Shown: positions 37,911 through 47,189 of the stretch, piece by piece
How positions within the stretch are numbered: position 1 is the stretch's first letter
Layout: each line of letters opens with the position of its first letter
NCBI RefSeq assembly: GCF_029360765.1
Contig: NZ_JARKNA010000021.1
Coordinates: 1-64,000, forward strand
Length of the DNA stretch: 64,000 nucleotides
From: Terrimonas pollutisoli
GTDB taxonomy: Bacteria > Bacteroidota > Bacteroidia > Chitinophagales > Chitinophagaceae
Direction of reading: 5' to 3'
The notes under the pieces: model-generated
The model's input: the letters and a program-made list of their open reading frames with translations, nothing else
The model's database searches: none
What the model was told of the DNA's origin: nothing
Made by a program: the position numbers and the translations under genes

Positions 37911-40900
37911 TTAGAATTTAAGTTGAATGCCGAAGGCGATTGTTTTTAGTGGTGGCAGAACGAGTATATCCTGTGTTTCAGGATCGGAACCGAGATAGCT
38001 TGTGATGGTGAACAGGTTTTGTGCCTGCAGGTAAATGCGCAGGCTTTCGATGTTTGCCTTTTTTAAAAAATGGGATGGGATGTTATAAGCAGCATAGATG
38101 GTTTTTAAACGAATGAACGAGGCATCAGTATAGATGGCATTTGAATTCCTGAAATAATATGCGCCAAATGCCGCTGTGCCACTGTAGCTGCTGGAAAACT
38201 TTTGTACCGTGGTAATATCACCGGGATGCCGCCAACGATCCAATACGCCTACCGGCTGGTTTGTAGCGAGGCCGGGTTGATTGCCCAACAAACTGGCCAG
38301 GTAATTTTTGCCTAATTGCTTCCTGCCTTCGAAAAAGAGACTGAGTTCAAAACTTCTATAGGTAAAACTATTTTGTATGCCGCCATAATATTTTGGATCC
38401 GTGTTGCCGGGCACCTTGTAGTCACTGTTGTCAAATTGGCCATCGTTATTAATGTCCTGCACTGTATAAACGCCAGTTGCCGGATCAACGCCGAGATGGT
38501 TGAATCCTGAGAAAATACTGAGTGGCAATCCCTCTTTATAAACTGCTGCATAACCCGATTCTGCCAGGCCGGGAAATGAAACCAGCTTGTTCCTGGGGAA
38601 AGTGAGATTGAAGGAGGTGGTCCAGTTGAACTTGTTTGTCGTGAAATTTTTTGAGGTAAGTGAAAATTCAAGACCGGTGTTTTGAACCAATGCCGGCAGG
38701 TTTTGAATGATGGATGAAAAGCCTGACTGGTTGGGCAGCTTAAAACTGACCAACTGGTTATTGCTTCGATTGCGATAGTAAGCTGCTGATAAAAAAATCC
38801 TATCCCTGATAAAGCCCCATTCAATAGCCACTTCTAATTTTTTGTTGAACTCCCATTGATAATTGGGGTTGTAGAGAGCAGATGGTACCAAACCGGGATA
38901 GCCCTGGTAAGTATTGAAAGCAGCACGCCAACGGTCGAGGTATTTGTAATCACCGATCTGATCATTACCGGTAGAGCCATAGCTTGCTCTTAATTTTCCA
39001 AAACTTACGATGTTGCTTAGTTTCTTGAAAAATGGTTCATCCGAAAATATCCAAGCCATACCGATAGACGAAAAGTTGGCAAAGCGATTGCCGGGGCCGA
39101 AGCGGCTGGAACCATCCCTGCGACCGGTGAGGTTGAGAATGTATTTGTTTTGCCAATTATAATTGAAGCGGCCAAAGAAAGCGGTGTAACGATACTGGCT
39201 ATAACTGTTCGATGCATTGACGAGACCTGCGGCATCCAGCGAAGTGAGCAATAAATCATTGGTATAATTTGTAGATGCTATGGATGTAGCCGAGTATTTT
39301 CTTTCCTGCAAAGTGGTGCCTGCGAGCAGCGTTACAATTCCTTTTGCTATTTTTTTGCTCCAATGCAATTGCGGTTCTATGATCCAACCGGAAGAAGATG
39401 ATTTGGCAAAATTGGAAGAAGCTAATTCATTGGATTGAGGGCTTAGCGCTGCTTTAGGGATGATGGAGTTTTCATCGGTCAAGAAGCGATTGTAACCAAG
39501 GCTAGCTTTGGCTACCAGACCGGGCAGGATGGAATAGGATAAAAGGAGATTGGATGAAAGGTTTTCGTTGAGGGCCTTGTATTTCTTTAATAATTCGGCG
39601 GCAGGAATGGAAGCAAAGGACATATCGAGATTGTGCACCAGGATACCATCCTGTACCCAATTGGGATGGCCTGCATTGTTATACATTTTGAAATTGGGGG
39701 GCAGGTTCAAAAACTGGGTCAGGTCTTTTTGCAGCAAGTTGTTCTTATCACTGGTGTAGAAGCCAGCGAGTGAAGCACTGAATTTTTTATTGGCCGAGCT
39801 GTGGCTGATGTTGAAGTGCAGGCCTGCTTTATTATCAGTAAGCGACCTGGAAAAGAGATTTGTTTCGCGGTGGAAATTGCCCGCCATTAAAAAACGAGTA
39901 GTGCTGTTGCCACCGGACAATGATAATTGTGCATCCGAGGAATGAGCGGTATTGCCTATTAGTTCTTTCTTGTAATCGATAAAAACAGTGGTGTCCCAAA
40001 CAAGGAGGTCGGGTGCATAGCCATCGGAATATGGAAAATCCTTTTGGGGTGTAAAGCCATCGTTGGCCATTGCTTCCCGACGCATGGAGAGGTATTGTGC
40101 GGTTGTCAGCATATCCATGGTGCGGGCCGCACGGCTGAAGCCTGCGCTGGTATTTACCGCCACGCTTGTTTTTCCAACAACTCCCTTCTTTGTAGTAATA
40201 AGAATAACACCGCCGGCACCACGGCTACCATAGATAGCCGTAGCATCAGCATCTTTCAGTACTTCGATACTTTCAATATCGGCAGGATTGATGGTGTTCA
40301 ACGGGCTAAGGCCGCCTTCATTGGTGCTGCGGGGTTTATTGGCGGCTGATACAAGCTGGCTTGCCGGTAGATTGCCGGGCTCAAAGGGTACCCCATCGAT
40401 GATGAATAAAGGATCGTTTCGTGACAGTGATAAATCCAACGAGCTGCGACCACGAATCTCTACATTGAATGAAGAGCCGGGCACGCCGCTGGTTTGGGTG
40501 ATGACAAGGCCCGGTATTCTTCCCTGTAATGCAGCCAGGGGATTTGATACGGGTTGGCGCCTGATGTCTTCGCCCGAGAGTTTAGCAATGCTGCCGGTAT
40601 TTAAGCGCCGGGTGGTAGTGCCATAGGCTTGTATCAATACCTGGTCGAGCTCAGTGATCTTTTGTTTTAAGATGATGGTAATTTGACCCCGTTCATTATT
40701 GGGCTCTTCGGTGGTTTGATAGCCGATGGCGGAGACGATGAAGGTGTCGGACAAAAGTGAAAAGTCAAAAGTGAAATGGCCTTTACTATCGGATGTTGTT
40801 GACTGTTTCGTTCTTTTTAACGTGATGGTGGCGGAAGGAACAGGCTCACCCTGTTCATTAATGATGGTACCTGTAACAGGTATGGTTTGACACATGCTGA

Positions 40901-40943
40901 AGAATGGGCAGAGGAGTGCAATGATGAAGTATTGGGGTTTCAT
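37911..40943 (-). CDS. SusC/RagA-family TonB-dependent transporter
   Basis: A 1010-aa outer-membrane transporter. After the signal peptide comes a carboxypeptidase-like beta-sandwich (about 22-105, GTIINEQGEPVPSATITLK), a TonB plug domain (about 115-245, SNPLAALQGRIPGLVITQTSGVPGSS, then the SusC signature ESIEVLKDADATAIYGSRGAGGVILITTKKG), and a 22-strand barrel ending in F. It imports a ligand captured by the SusD partner. No anti-sigma/sigma pair is visible upstream. Regulation may involve the unusual leader repeats at 40944-41290. Confidence 0.94.
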   Translation of the reverse strand: MKPQYFIIALLCPFFSMCQTIPVTGTIINEQGEPVPSATITLKRTKQSTTSDSKGHFTFDFSLLSDTFIVSAIGYQTTEEPNNERGQITIILKQKITELDQVLIQAYGTTTRRLNTGSIAKLSGEDIRRQPVSNPLAALQGRIPGLVITQTSGVPGSSFNVEIRGRSSLDLSLSRNDPLFIIDGVPFEPGNLPASQLVSAANKPRSTNEGGLSPLNTINPADIESIEVLKDADATAIYGSRGAGGVILITTKKGVVGKTSVAVNTSAGFSRAARTMDMLTTAQYLSMRREAMANDGFTPQKDFPYSDGYAPDLLVWDTTVFIDYKKELIGNTAHSSDAQLSLSGGNSTTRFLMAGNFHRETNLFSRSLTDNKAGLHFNISHSSANKKFSASLAGFYTSDKNNLLQKDLTQFLNLPPNFKMYNNAGHPNWVQDGILVHNLDMSFASIPAAELLKKYKALNENLSSNLLLSYSILPGLVAKASLGYNRFLTDENSIIPKAALSPQSNELASSNFAKSSSSGWIIEPQLHWSKKIAKGIVTLLAGTTLQERKYSATSIASTNYTNDLLLTSLDAAGLVNASNSYSQYRYTAFFGRFNYNWQNKYILNLTGRRDGSSRFGPGNRFANFSSIGMAWIFSDEPFFKKLSNIVSFGKLRASYGSTGNDQIGDYKYLDRWRAAFNTYQGYPGLVPSALYNPNYQWEFNKKLEVAIEWGFIRDRIFLSAAYYRNRSNNQLVSFKLPNQSGFSSIIQNLPALVQNTGLEFSLTSKNFTTNKFNWTTSFNLTFPRNKLVSFPGLAESGYAAVYKEGLPLSIFSGFNHLGVDPATGVYTVQDINNDGQFDNSDYKVPGNTDPKYYGGIQNSFTYRSFELSLFFEGRKQLGKNYLASLLGNQPGLATNQPVGVLDRWRHPGDITTVQKFSSSYSGTAAFGAYYFRNSNAIYTDASFIRLKTIYAAYNIPSHFLKKANIESLRIYLQAQNLFTITSYLGSDPETQDILVLPPLKTIAFGIQLKF

Positions 40944-41699
40944 ATTAAGCAGTTAAACCCCCTCCCCGCTCCCCCTAAAGGGGGAGGGCTTGGGACGGTC
41001 GTTTATAAATGATTTTAAAATGCTACTGGAAACGGCCCCCTTCCCTGAACTACGTTCGCATCCTTCGCTACTTTTTCAAAGCAGCTCAGATGTCCCGGTG
41101 GGGGAAAGCCGGGGAGGTCGTTTAAATATGTTGAAATGCTACTAACCATATTACCTTAACGACAACATGAGAGCTACCCTTGGGCCCTTCGATAAACTCA
41201 GGATAAACGCAAGGGCGAGACAGAGCCCCCTTCGCCGGGCTCAGGGCGGCCTTAAACGGGGTTCTTTGGTTTAACCGCGAAGCGGGTAAGCAATAAGTGA
41301 AGTTCTTTGTGGATGTAGTGAACTTTCATATTTACAGGTTTGCCGCTTTATAGTCCTGTAAGAAAGTTCCTTGCCTTTAGTATGTTTTTAAACAATAAAG
41401 TAAGAGAGTACGTTTTGAAAAAAATTTAGGCGTGGAACTCAACTTACCGCTTTGAGGCCCTCGGAGAGCCCAGACACGAATAAGAGAGCCCACGCCGTAG
41501 CGTGGGCATTCACCTTATCATCTCGTGTCTTGTGAAATTTCCGAGGTTTCAAAGCGAGACTCAAAGCGAATGCTTCAAATAATTTTTGAAGAAACGCAAA
41601 GCTATATAACTAAATATAACCTTGAGGTAAATATAGGATATTTTATGTCGTTACGCTACACCGTAATAGAAAATTTTTAAAAAACTTGTTCTTTTCCGA
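40944..41699. other. 756-bp gene-free region upstream of susC
   Basis: It starts with a CTCCCCC/GGGGGAG hairpin (around 40970-40988) and contains further repeat-like fragments (near 41165-41215 and 41275-41290) and an AT-rich promoter-like tract near 41380-41420. An imperfect GCCCACGCCGTAGCGTGGGC palindrome lies around 41489-41508. No reading frame can be supported. The divergent promoters of susC and the XRE-type gene must lie here. Confidence 0.5.
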
Positions 41700-42059
41700 A
41701 TGGTAAAAAATGAAGAACAAGTATATGTGAAGTATAGATATGCACTCGCCTTAAGGAAACTGTTGGACAAAAACAAAAGGCAGAAATTAAGGAATGATAA
41801 GCTGGGGATAAAGGATAAAGATTTAGATCATAGTTATTCCGCTATTTCGAGTTCTACTGGTTTAAGGCCGGCTACATTGTCAAGTATTCTGACAGGTACA
41901 TCGGAAATAAAGGCTTATACTTTGTTTCTAATTTTAAATTCTCTTGGTGTTTCATTTGCCCACTTTGGTCGTGTGTTTGACGCCCTTACCGAAGCAGAAG
42001 TAATAAAATATAAGAATGAAATAGAGAAAGAAAAAGGCCAAAGAGAAAAGCGGCTATAG
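41700..42059 (+). CDS. XRE-like helix-turn-helix protein
   Basis: A 119-aa basic protein whose central region AISSSTGLRPATLSSILTGTSEIKAYTLFLILNSLGVSFAHFGRVFD resembles an XRE/Cro helix-turn-helix with the usual following helix. The first 50 residues are highly charged and the end is a lysine/glutamate-rich helix. It is probably a transcriptional regulator. A TCGTGG motif lies 28 bp after it. Confidence 0.65.
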   Translation: MVKNEEQVYVKYRYALALRKLLDKNKRQKLRNDKLGIKDKDLDHSYSAISSSTGLRPATLSSILTGTSEIKAYTLFLILNSLGVSFAHFGRVFDALTEAEVIKYKNEIEKEKGQREKRL

Positions 42060-42147
42060 TTGCGGTTGAGACAAAGTTTCAAGTAGTCGTGGAAACACGA
42101 TTGTTTTATTATTCAATACGCTTGAAATTTGATCCAAATTCCCTTGT

Positions 42148-42507
42148 ATGAAATATTTATTTTTAATTGCATTCATCTCCGTTGCAACAATAGCTTATTC
42201 TCAAAAAACGATCAAGCTTGAAGATGTAGGTAAACATGTGGGAGATAGCGTAAAGGTATGTGGTAAGGTATATGGTATCCGGTACTTTGAGCAATCTAAA
42301 AACAGCCCCACACTTATTAATATTGGCGGAGCTTACCCGAATCAGCTGCTGACGGTGGTGATATGGGGTGATGTGAGAAATAAGCTTGAAAAGACACCGG
42401 AAGAGTTGTTTAGGGATAAGGATGTATGTGTGACGGGGAAGATTGAATTGTATAAGGGGAAGGAGCAGGTAGTGGTGAAGGAAGGTGAACAGATTAAAGA
42501 AGAATAA
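42148..42507 (+). CDS. Exported OB-fold-like protein
   Basis: A 119-aa protein with a signal peptide (YLFLIAFISVATIAYS, cleavage before QK). The mature part has an OB-fold-like strand pattern: VGDSVKVCGKVYGIRYFEQSKNSPTLINIGGAYPNQLLTVVIWG and DVCVTGKIELYKGKEQVVV. This matches the small secreted nucleic-acid-binding-type OB proteins of Bacteroidota. The molecular function is unknown. Confidence 0.65.
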   Translation: MKYLFLIAFISVATIAYSQKTIKLEDVGKHVGDSVKVCGKVYGIRYFEQSKNSPTLINIGGAYPNQLLTVVIWGDVRNKLEKTPEELFRDKDVCVTGKIELYKGKEQVVVKEGEQIKEE

Positions 42508-42914
42508 ATGCTGATACTTATTTGTTTTTTTAAAAACAAGTTCTATTTTAGAAACTTCATAGGATAAGGTTTAATGGTTAATGGTTTTTGATTAGGGCCC
42601 CCGATTTTAGCGAGTCGGGGTTCTTTATTCATCAAAGGTTAAAAACTTGCAACCATGAAGTATTTCATTTCTTTCTTATTGCTGCCCCGGTGCTGTGTCG
42701 ATATCCTGCTGCGGTGGTTGTGTCCGTTTAAAAAAGAACGCCCCGGCACGTGCCACCACGTGCCGGAATCTTAAACTAAACTTTAGGTAGCTTTGGGCAA
42801 TGGTGTTCTCATATAAATTTTTTCAACCGGTGTTAATAAAATATGCCGGCATTTTGGCCAGAATTTTGGAACTAGAATGGCTGTACTGTATTTTGTGCAT
42901 CTAAAAACGGCGTC
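42508..42914. other. Intergenic stretch with a perfect 10-bp hairpin
   Basis: CCGGCACGTG (42743-42752) and CACGTGCCGG (42757-42766) form a perfect hairpin with loop CCAC but no T-tract. A short CCCCGA/TCGGGG hairpin lies near 42600-42620. A 39-codon frame at 42655-42774 with a hydrophobic start is not convincing. Confidence 0.45.
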
Positions 42915-43076
42915 ATGACTCAAACCCTTATCCAAGACCAGATCAGAACCATTCAAAAGGCAACTGAAAATGCTGCCAAATCTAAAGAAGCTGCGCTACA
43001 ATTTCTTAAAGAGGCCGGCATCGTTAAACGTGAACCGACTTCTGCGGTAAATCGTGACGACAAAAAGAAAAAGTAG
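42915..43076 (+). CDS. Small coiled-coil-like partner of the ART-like gene
   Basis: A 53-aa product (MTQTLIQDQIRTIQKATENAAKSK..., ending in KKKK), predicted to be a single amphipathic helix. It ends 2 bp before the broken ADP-ribosyltransferase-like gene and is probably its partner, perhaps an antitoxin. I recall similar small genes placed before the same kind of larger gene in other Bacteroidota, but I cannot verify this here. Confidence 0.55.
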   Translation: MTQTLIQDQIRTIQKATENAAKSKEAALQFLKEAGIVKREPTSAVNRDDKKKK

Positions 43077-43078
43077 GA

Positions 43079-43689
43079 TTGCCTCATCATCATCCCTTCA
43101 GTATTATTGGTTTCCATAGTTGTGATAGAGAAGTAGGGCTACGTGTATTAAACGGAGATGACGAACTCAGGCCGAGTCAAATACCTGGGACTGGCTGGGA
43201 GAGGGAATTTATTTCTGGGAACATAATCCTATCAGGGCTTTTGAATACGCCCGGGAAAGTGCGGAAAGAAAACAATTCAATAAAATTCCAATCGTTACTC
43301 CGTTTGTGCTTGGCGCTCATATTGAATTGTGCAATTGCTTAAACCTGGTAGAAAACCAATCTTTAAAAATATTACAGGAGGCGTATGCCGGTCTTGAAAA
43401 ATTAATGTGGGAGGCCGGGCAAGGCATGCCGGTCAACAAAGGCAATAATAAAGCACTTGATTGCGCCGTCATTCAATATATCCATCAATCTAATAAAAAG
43501 GAAGGAAAACACCGGTATGATACGGTGCGGTGCGCTTTCCAGGAAGGATCGGCAGCTTATCCCGGCGCAACGGTTTCCACGAGATTGCATATACAAGTTT
43601 GCGTGATCAACCCCGATTGCATCCGCGGCTATTTTTTACCAAGGCCACTTGAAAAATTTAATCCGCACCTGAAGAAGTGGCCGAAGTAA
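43079..43689 (+). pseudogene. ADP-ribosyltransferase-like (DUF3990-type) gene, frameshifted
   Basis: Two overlapping frames together give a continuous protein of about 200 aa. The first reads FHSCDREVGLRVLNGDDELRPSQ (to about 43180); the second reads TWDWLGEGIYFWEHNPIRAFEYARESAERK and continues to PLEKFNPHLKKWPK. The pattern FHxxD - xxWLGxGIYFWE - RAxEYA is that of DUF3990-like ADP-ribosyltransferase folds. One missing A in the run TCAAATACC (about 43177-43184) explains the shift. The gene lacks an ATG, with a TTG at 43079, and sits right behind a small partner gene, so it is probably a decayed toxin. Confidence 0.65.
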
Positions 43690-44277
43690 AGCTTATTGTA
43701 ATGCATTTATTAATAAAGTACTGATCGCAGGTGGTAAGTTGCCTGTAAAAAATATGAAAGACCATATTTGCAGAGCTATTAATTTTTCATAATTACCGAT
43801 TCTCCCATGCTGGCTTAGTTTATCAGCCAAGTAAAAGGGGAATGTACCAATACAGTAAAGCATAACCCGGACAGCCAAAGAAATATTTCTTTGGCTTATT
43901 GAATGGGGAAAGATTGCCACAGCTTCATTTTTCTCCGGGTAACGGCGATAACAAGAGCCAGCGTAAAAAAAATACCGGCTGCAGTGCTTATCCTTCTTTT
44001 AAAGACGGGTATGTTTTGAAATTTATCCGGCCAAAAAAGCCCCCTTCTCTTTCCTCCTGTGAAGTAATTACAAAGTCTTCTCTATAGTTGGAAAAACTAA
44101 ATTTCTTCAACTGCTCTTTATGCTGTTTGATTTTTTTCAGTGACGCAGTGATCAATTTTGTGAAAGGCTTTTTCATATAAATATTTTTGCTTGTGACACA
44201 GGTTTCAATTACTGTGCCATCCAAAACCAGCAAATCGAAGAGTGGATTAATTATTCCGCCTTCCCGCTTACGACAAA
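43690..44277. other. 588-bp stretch without a supported gene
   Basis: A minus-strand frame at 43988-44347 overlaps the end of the NagX-like gene and has a lysine-rich part, but I do not recognise it. It may be a degenerate remnant. No RNA or regulatory feature is evident. Confidence 0.4.
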
Positions 44278-45486
44278 CTAAACTTTCACATAAATTTTTT
44301 TCCTGTCCATCCAATAACAGATAGCCCACATGAAGATAATGACGCAAATGGCATAGAGCAGAGAGCCTAATCTTGGATCACCCGGTATATTGACCAATAC
44401 TTTTTGGTAGAGCCAGTTCCATGGACTTGTATATAGCGGTTCTCCCTTCGTGTTGAATCCATTGGGGATACGGATTAACGCCAAACCCTTGGGCAGAAAA
44501 GCACTCAGGGCAAAAACAAATAATGCATTCTTTCCAAACACATCGAAGAAACGGGAAAGACCACCCCTGATATTTTTTATTTCAATCATATAAATCATCG
44601 TGGCAATGGTGATCGTAGCCAGGCCGGAGGTATAGATAGTGTAGGAGCTTGTCCATATTTTTTTATTGATGGGGAAAACCATATCCCAGCAAAAGCCTGT
44701 AACCATCATAGCTATTCCGGCGACAAATAAACCTGTTATCATTTGGTAGGGGCCGTTTTGACTGGAGCCGACAGCCTGTGGTGTTTGCTGCTTTCCTTTC
44801 TTTTGGATATAGTCGCCTACCAGGTAACCCAGTATCACTTCTACAATTGCGGGCAGGGTGCTTACCAGGCCTTCGGGATCAAAGGGAACGCCTTCTCCTT
44901 TATATAGATGGGCTATGCCCAACACATCTTTATCAATAACGGTTCCAAACCAACCTTTCAGGCTATAGGGGTCGATTGGATTGCCAACATAACAAAGCAG
45001 CCAATACAGCAGCAGGATTACCAAGCCGACATAAAACGCCTTTTTTAGTTTGAGGTAATAAATAATGACCGAGGCAAAAAAATAACATAGTGCTATTCGT
45101 TGCAGTACACCCAATATTCTCACTCCTTTTGACGGGTCTTCTTTGTTCACCCAATTGATAAAGGAGAGCTGATCGCCCTGCCACCTGAAGAAGGGCCACC
45201 AGTTTAAAAAGAGGCCAATCAGAAAAATGATAACTGTTCGGTTTACTACTTTTTTCCAGAACACAGCATCACCCGCTGCTTCCAGTCTTGGCATCACAAA
45301 GGCCATGGCATTACCCACCGCAAAAAGAAAAAAGGGAAAAACGAGATCGGTTGGCGTTAATCCATGCCAGGGAGCATGTTTTAGCGGCGGGTAAATATGT
45401 CCCCAGGAGCCGGGATTGTTGACCAGGATCATGAGGCAGACGGTGGCTCCGCGAAAAACATCTAATGAGTAAAAACGTTGGTTCAA
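44278..45486 (-). CDS. NagX-like / DUF5009 membrane acyltransferase family
   Basis: A 402-aa multi-pass membrane protein of the heparan-alpha-glucosaminide N-acetyltransferase (HGSNAT)/NagX type. The opening RFYSLDVFRGATVCLMILVNNPGSW is characteristic, followed by LTPTDLVFPFFLFAVGNAMAF and about ten membrane helices. The start codon is TTG (no ATG near). It may acetylate amino sugars across the membrane, in keeping with the polysaccharide locus that begins on the other strand, but it is divergent from it. Confidence 0.85.
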   Translation of the reverse strand: MNQRFYSLDVFRGATVCLMILVNNPGSWGHIYPPLKHAPWHGLTPTDLVFPFFLFAVGNAMAFVMPRLEAAGDAVFWKKVVNRTVIIFLIGLFLNWWPFFRWQGDQLSFINWVNKEDPSKGVRILGVLQRIALCYFFASVIIYYLKLKKAFYVGLVILLLYWLLCYVGNPIDPYSLKGWFGTVIDKDVLGIAHLYKGEGVPFDPEGLVSTLPAIVEVILGYLVGDYIQKKGKQQTPQAVGSSQNGPYQMITGLFVAGIAMMVTGFCWDMVFPINKKIWTSSYTIYTSGLATITIATMIYMIEIKNIRGGLSRFFDVFGKNALFVFALSAFLPKGLALIRIPNGFNTKGEPLYTSPWNWLYQKVLVNIPGDPRLGSLLYAICVIIFMWAICYWMDRKKIYVKV

Positions 45487-45704
45487 AGCAGTGACACTTT
45501 AAGCTTTAAATGTAAGATTTTCAACTATATACTTATTAATCAAATTGATCCTGCTCTTAGCCGCACCTGATAAGTTCCCGAAAAACGTAACGGGTAATTG
45601 GCTAATGACAAGTAATTTATTAATAATCAAAAACGATGAACTGTGTGGGTAACTGATTGCCCGGTTACATTGCCAAAGGCTTCACAATCTGCTAATTTTA
45701 TTCT

Positions 45705-45735
45705 TTTGCCAGTCCCATTTAGCCACCTATATTTG
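45705..45735 (+). promoter_or_regulatory. Consensus Bacteroidota promoter of the polysaccharide operon
   Basis: TTTG at 45705-45708 and TATATTTG at 45728-45735 match the -33 and -7 (TAnnTTTG) elements with the optimal 19-nt spacer. Transcription would start near 45742, about 80 nt before upxY. Confidence 0.8.
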
Positions 45736-45751
45736 CAGCCGAAATACAATA

Positions 45752-45790
45752 GCCACTAAGCAAAAACCGTTACAGTGGCCATTCTTTTTA
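45752..45790 (+). promoter_or_regulatory. Leader hairpin with T-tract before upxY
   Basis: GCCACT (45752-45757) pairs with AGTGGC (45774-45779), followed by CATTCTTTTTA. It has the shape of a leader terminator, as expected for an operon headed by an UpxY-type antiterminator. Confidence 0.55.
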
Positions 45791-45820
45791 GCCGGTCACA
45801 AAAAATAAGCTGTGACTGAG

Positions 45821-46348
45821 ATGGCGAAGCCATCCGAATTACCCGCAATGTCCCGTAAATGGTTAGCCATATACAGCCGTCCCCGCTGGGAAAAAAAAGT
45901 CACCCAATTGCTCACTGAAAAAGGACTGGAAAGCTACTGTCCTTTAAATAAGGTAAGACGTAAATGGAGTGACCGGGTAAAGCTGGTGGAAGAACCGCTT
46001 TTCAAATCCTATGTATTTGTAAAAGTGAATGATGAAGACAGGACTGAAGTGAGAATGACGCCGGGTGTCATCAATTTCGTGTACTGGAACGGGAAGCCTG
46101 CGGTGGTAAAGGAAAAAGAGATCAATGCGATCAAGAGTTTTTTGAACGAGTACGAGAATGTGGAAGTGAAGCCGATGACGGTAGAGTTGAAGCAACGGGT
46201 GAAAATTACTGCTGGTCCGTTGATGGACCAGGAAGGGGAAGTGATCGGTATCAACCGCAAGTCTGTGAAGGTGGCCATTGACAGCCTCGGGTATCTGCTG
46301 GTAGCTTATATTGACCGAACTAAATTAACTTCGACAGACCCCGATTGA
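45821..46348 (+). CDS. UpxY-family transcription antiterminator
   Basis: A 175-aa NusG-like protein with the NGN domain (residues about 10-115: WLAIYSRPRWEKKVTQLL, CPLNKVRRKWSDRVKLVEEPLFKSYVFVKV) and a KOW motif near the end (VKITAGPLMDQEGEVIGINRKSVKV). UpxY proteins allow RNA polymerase to transcribe the adjacent capsule operon in Bacteroidota. It is the first gene of the locus, 80 nt behind the promoter and just after the leader hairpin. The ATG at 45821 is taken over the GTG 9 nt upstream. Confidence 0.9.
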   Translation: MAKPSELPAMSRKWLAIYSRPRWEKKVTQLLTEKGLESYCPLNKVRRKWSDRVKLVEEPLFKSYVFVKVNDEDRTEVRMTPGVINFVYWNGKPAVVKEKEINAIKSFLNEYENVEVKPMTVELKQRVKITAGPLMDQEGEVIGINRKSVKVAIDSLGYLLVAYIDRTKLTSTDPD

Positions 46349-46388
46349 ACAAATCTTATTTTTGCGGGCTTCTACTAAAATATCATCC

Positions 46389-47189
46389 ATGAAATTTGTC
46401 CGGCTTCTTGTATTACTTGTGTTATCTTTTTACTTAATTTCCTGCGGCACACAGCGTAGAATCCCCAATTACCTGCAACATGTAAATGACAGTACCGGTA
46501 AAGGTGAGGTGAAAATTCCTGAGCTGAAAATTCAGAAAAACGACCTTTTATCTATCCAGGTATATAGTGCTAGTACCAAGCCTGAAATTTCCGATGCGCC
46601 TTATAATCTGCCTTCATCAAGTTCATCCTCGGGTGGCCAGGGGAGCAGCGGTTCGGGATCGGGTACCGGAGGTTTTTTGGTGGATGTGAATGGTAATATT
46701 GAGTATCCTCAATTAGGCGTAATCCAGGTGGAAGGTTTGACCAAACTTCAGCTGGCAGATACTATTAAACGAAAGATCAACGAAAAGGATTCGGTGCTGA
46801 CAAACCCATCTGTCATTATTCGTTTTATGAATTTAAAGGTAACCGTGCTGGGTGAGGTAAATAGGCAGGGACCCGTTAGCGTACCGGGAGAAAGGGTGAC
46901 ATTATTGGATGCGATAGGGCTGGCGGGCGGTACTACTGATTTTGGAATGAAAAATACTGTCAAAGTGATGCGGGAAACAGATGGAAAGCGGGAAGTTGGA
47001 TTGGTCGATCTTTCATCCAGGGATCTGTTCGAATCCCCTTATTATAATTTACAACAAAATGATGTAGTGGTGGTAGATCCTACAAAAAGAAAAGCGAAGA
47101 AAGCCGAACAAGATGTCGTGATGCGGCAGGTCAGCTTTGGCTTAAGCCTTATTACGGCGATTGCTTTGCTCTATAATATTTTTAACTAA
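46389..47189 (+). CDS. Polysaccharide export lipoprotein (Wza family)
   Basis: A 266-aa outer-membrane export protein with lipobox LISC (Cys19), the Poly_export domain (about 45-155, interrupted by a Ser/Gly-rich linker PSSSSSSGGQGSSGSGSGTGG) and an SLBB domain (about 155-235, VTVLGEVNRQGPVSVPGERVTLLDAIGLAGG). A C-terminal hydrophobic segment crosses the membrane. It forms the translocation channel with the co-polymerase encoded by the next gene, whose start overlaps its stop by 1 bp. Confidence 0.92.
   Translation: MKFVRLLVLLVLSFYLISCGTQRRIPNYLQHVNDSTGKGEVKIPELKIQKNDLLSIQVYSASTKPEISDAPYNLPSSSSSSGGQGSSGSGSGTGGFLVDVNGNIEYPQLGVIQVEGLTKLQLADTIKRKINEKDSVLTNPSVIIRFMNLKVTVLGEVNRQGPVSVPGERVTLLDAIGLAGGTTDFGMKNTVKVMRETDGKREVGLVDLSSRDLFESPYYNLQQNDVVVVDPTKRKAKKAEQDVVMRQVSFGLSLITAIALLYNIFN

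Noticed and set aside
42655..42774. 39-codon frame with a hydrophobic start
   Set aside because: It ends in the perfect hairpin at 42743-42766 and lacks supporting features.
43988..44347. Minus-strand frame of 119 codons next to the NagX-like gene
   Set aside because: It overlaps the real gene end, is lysine-rich and unlike any family I know. It is treated as a possible remnant only.
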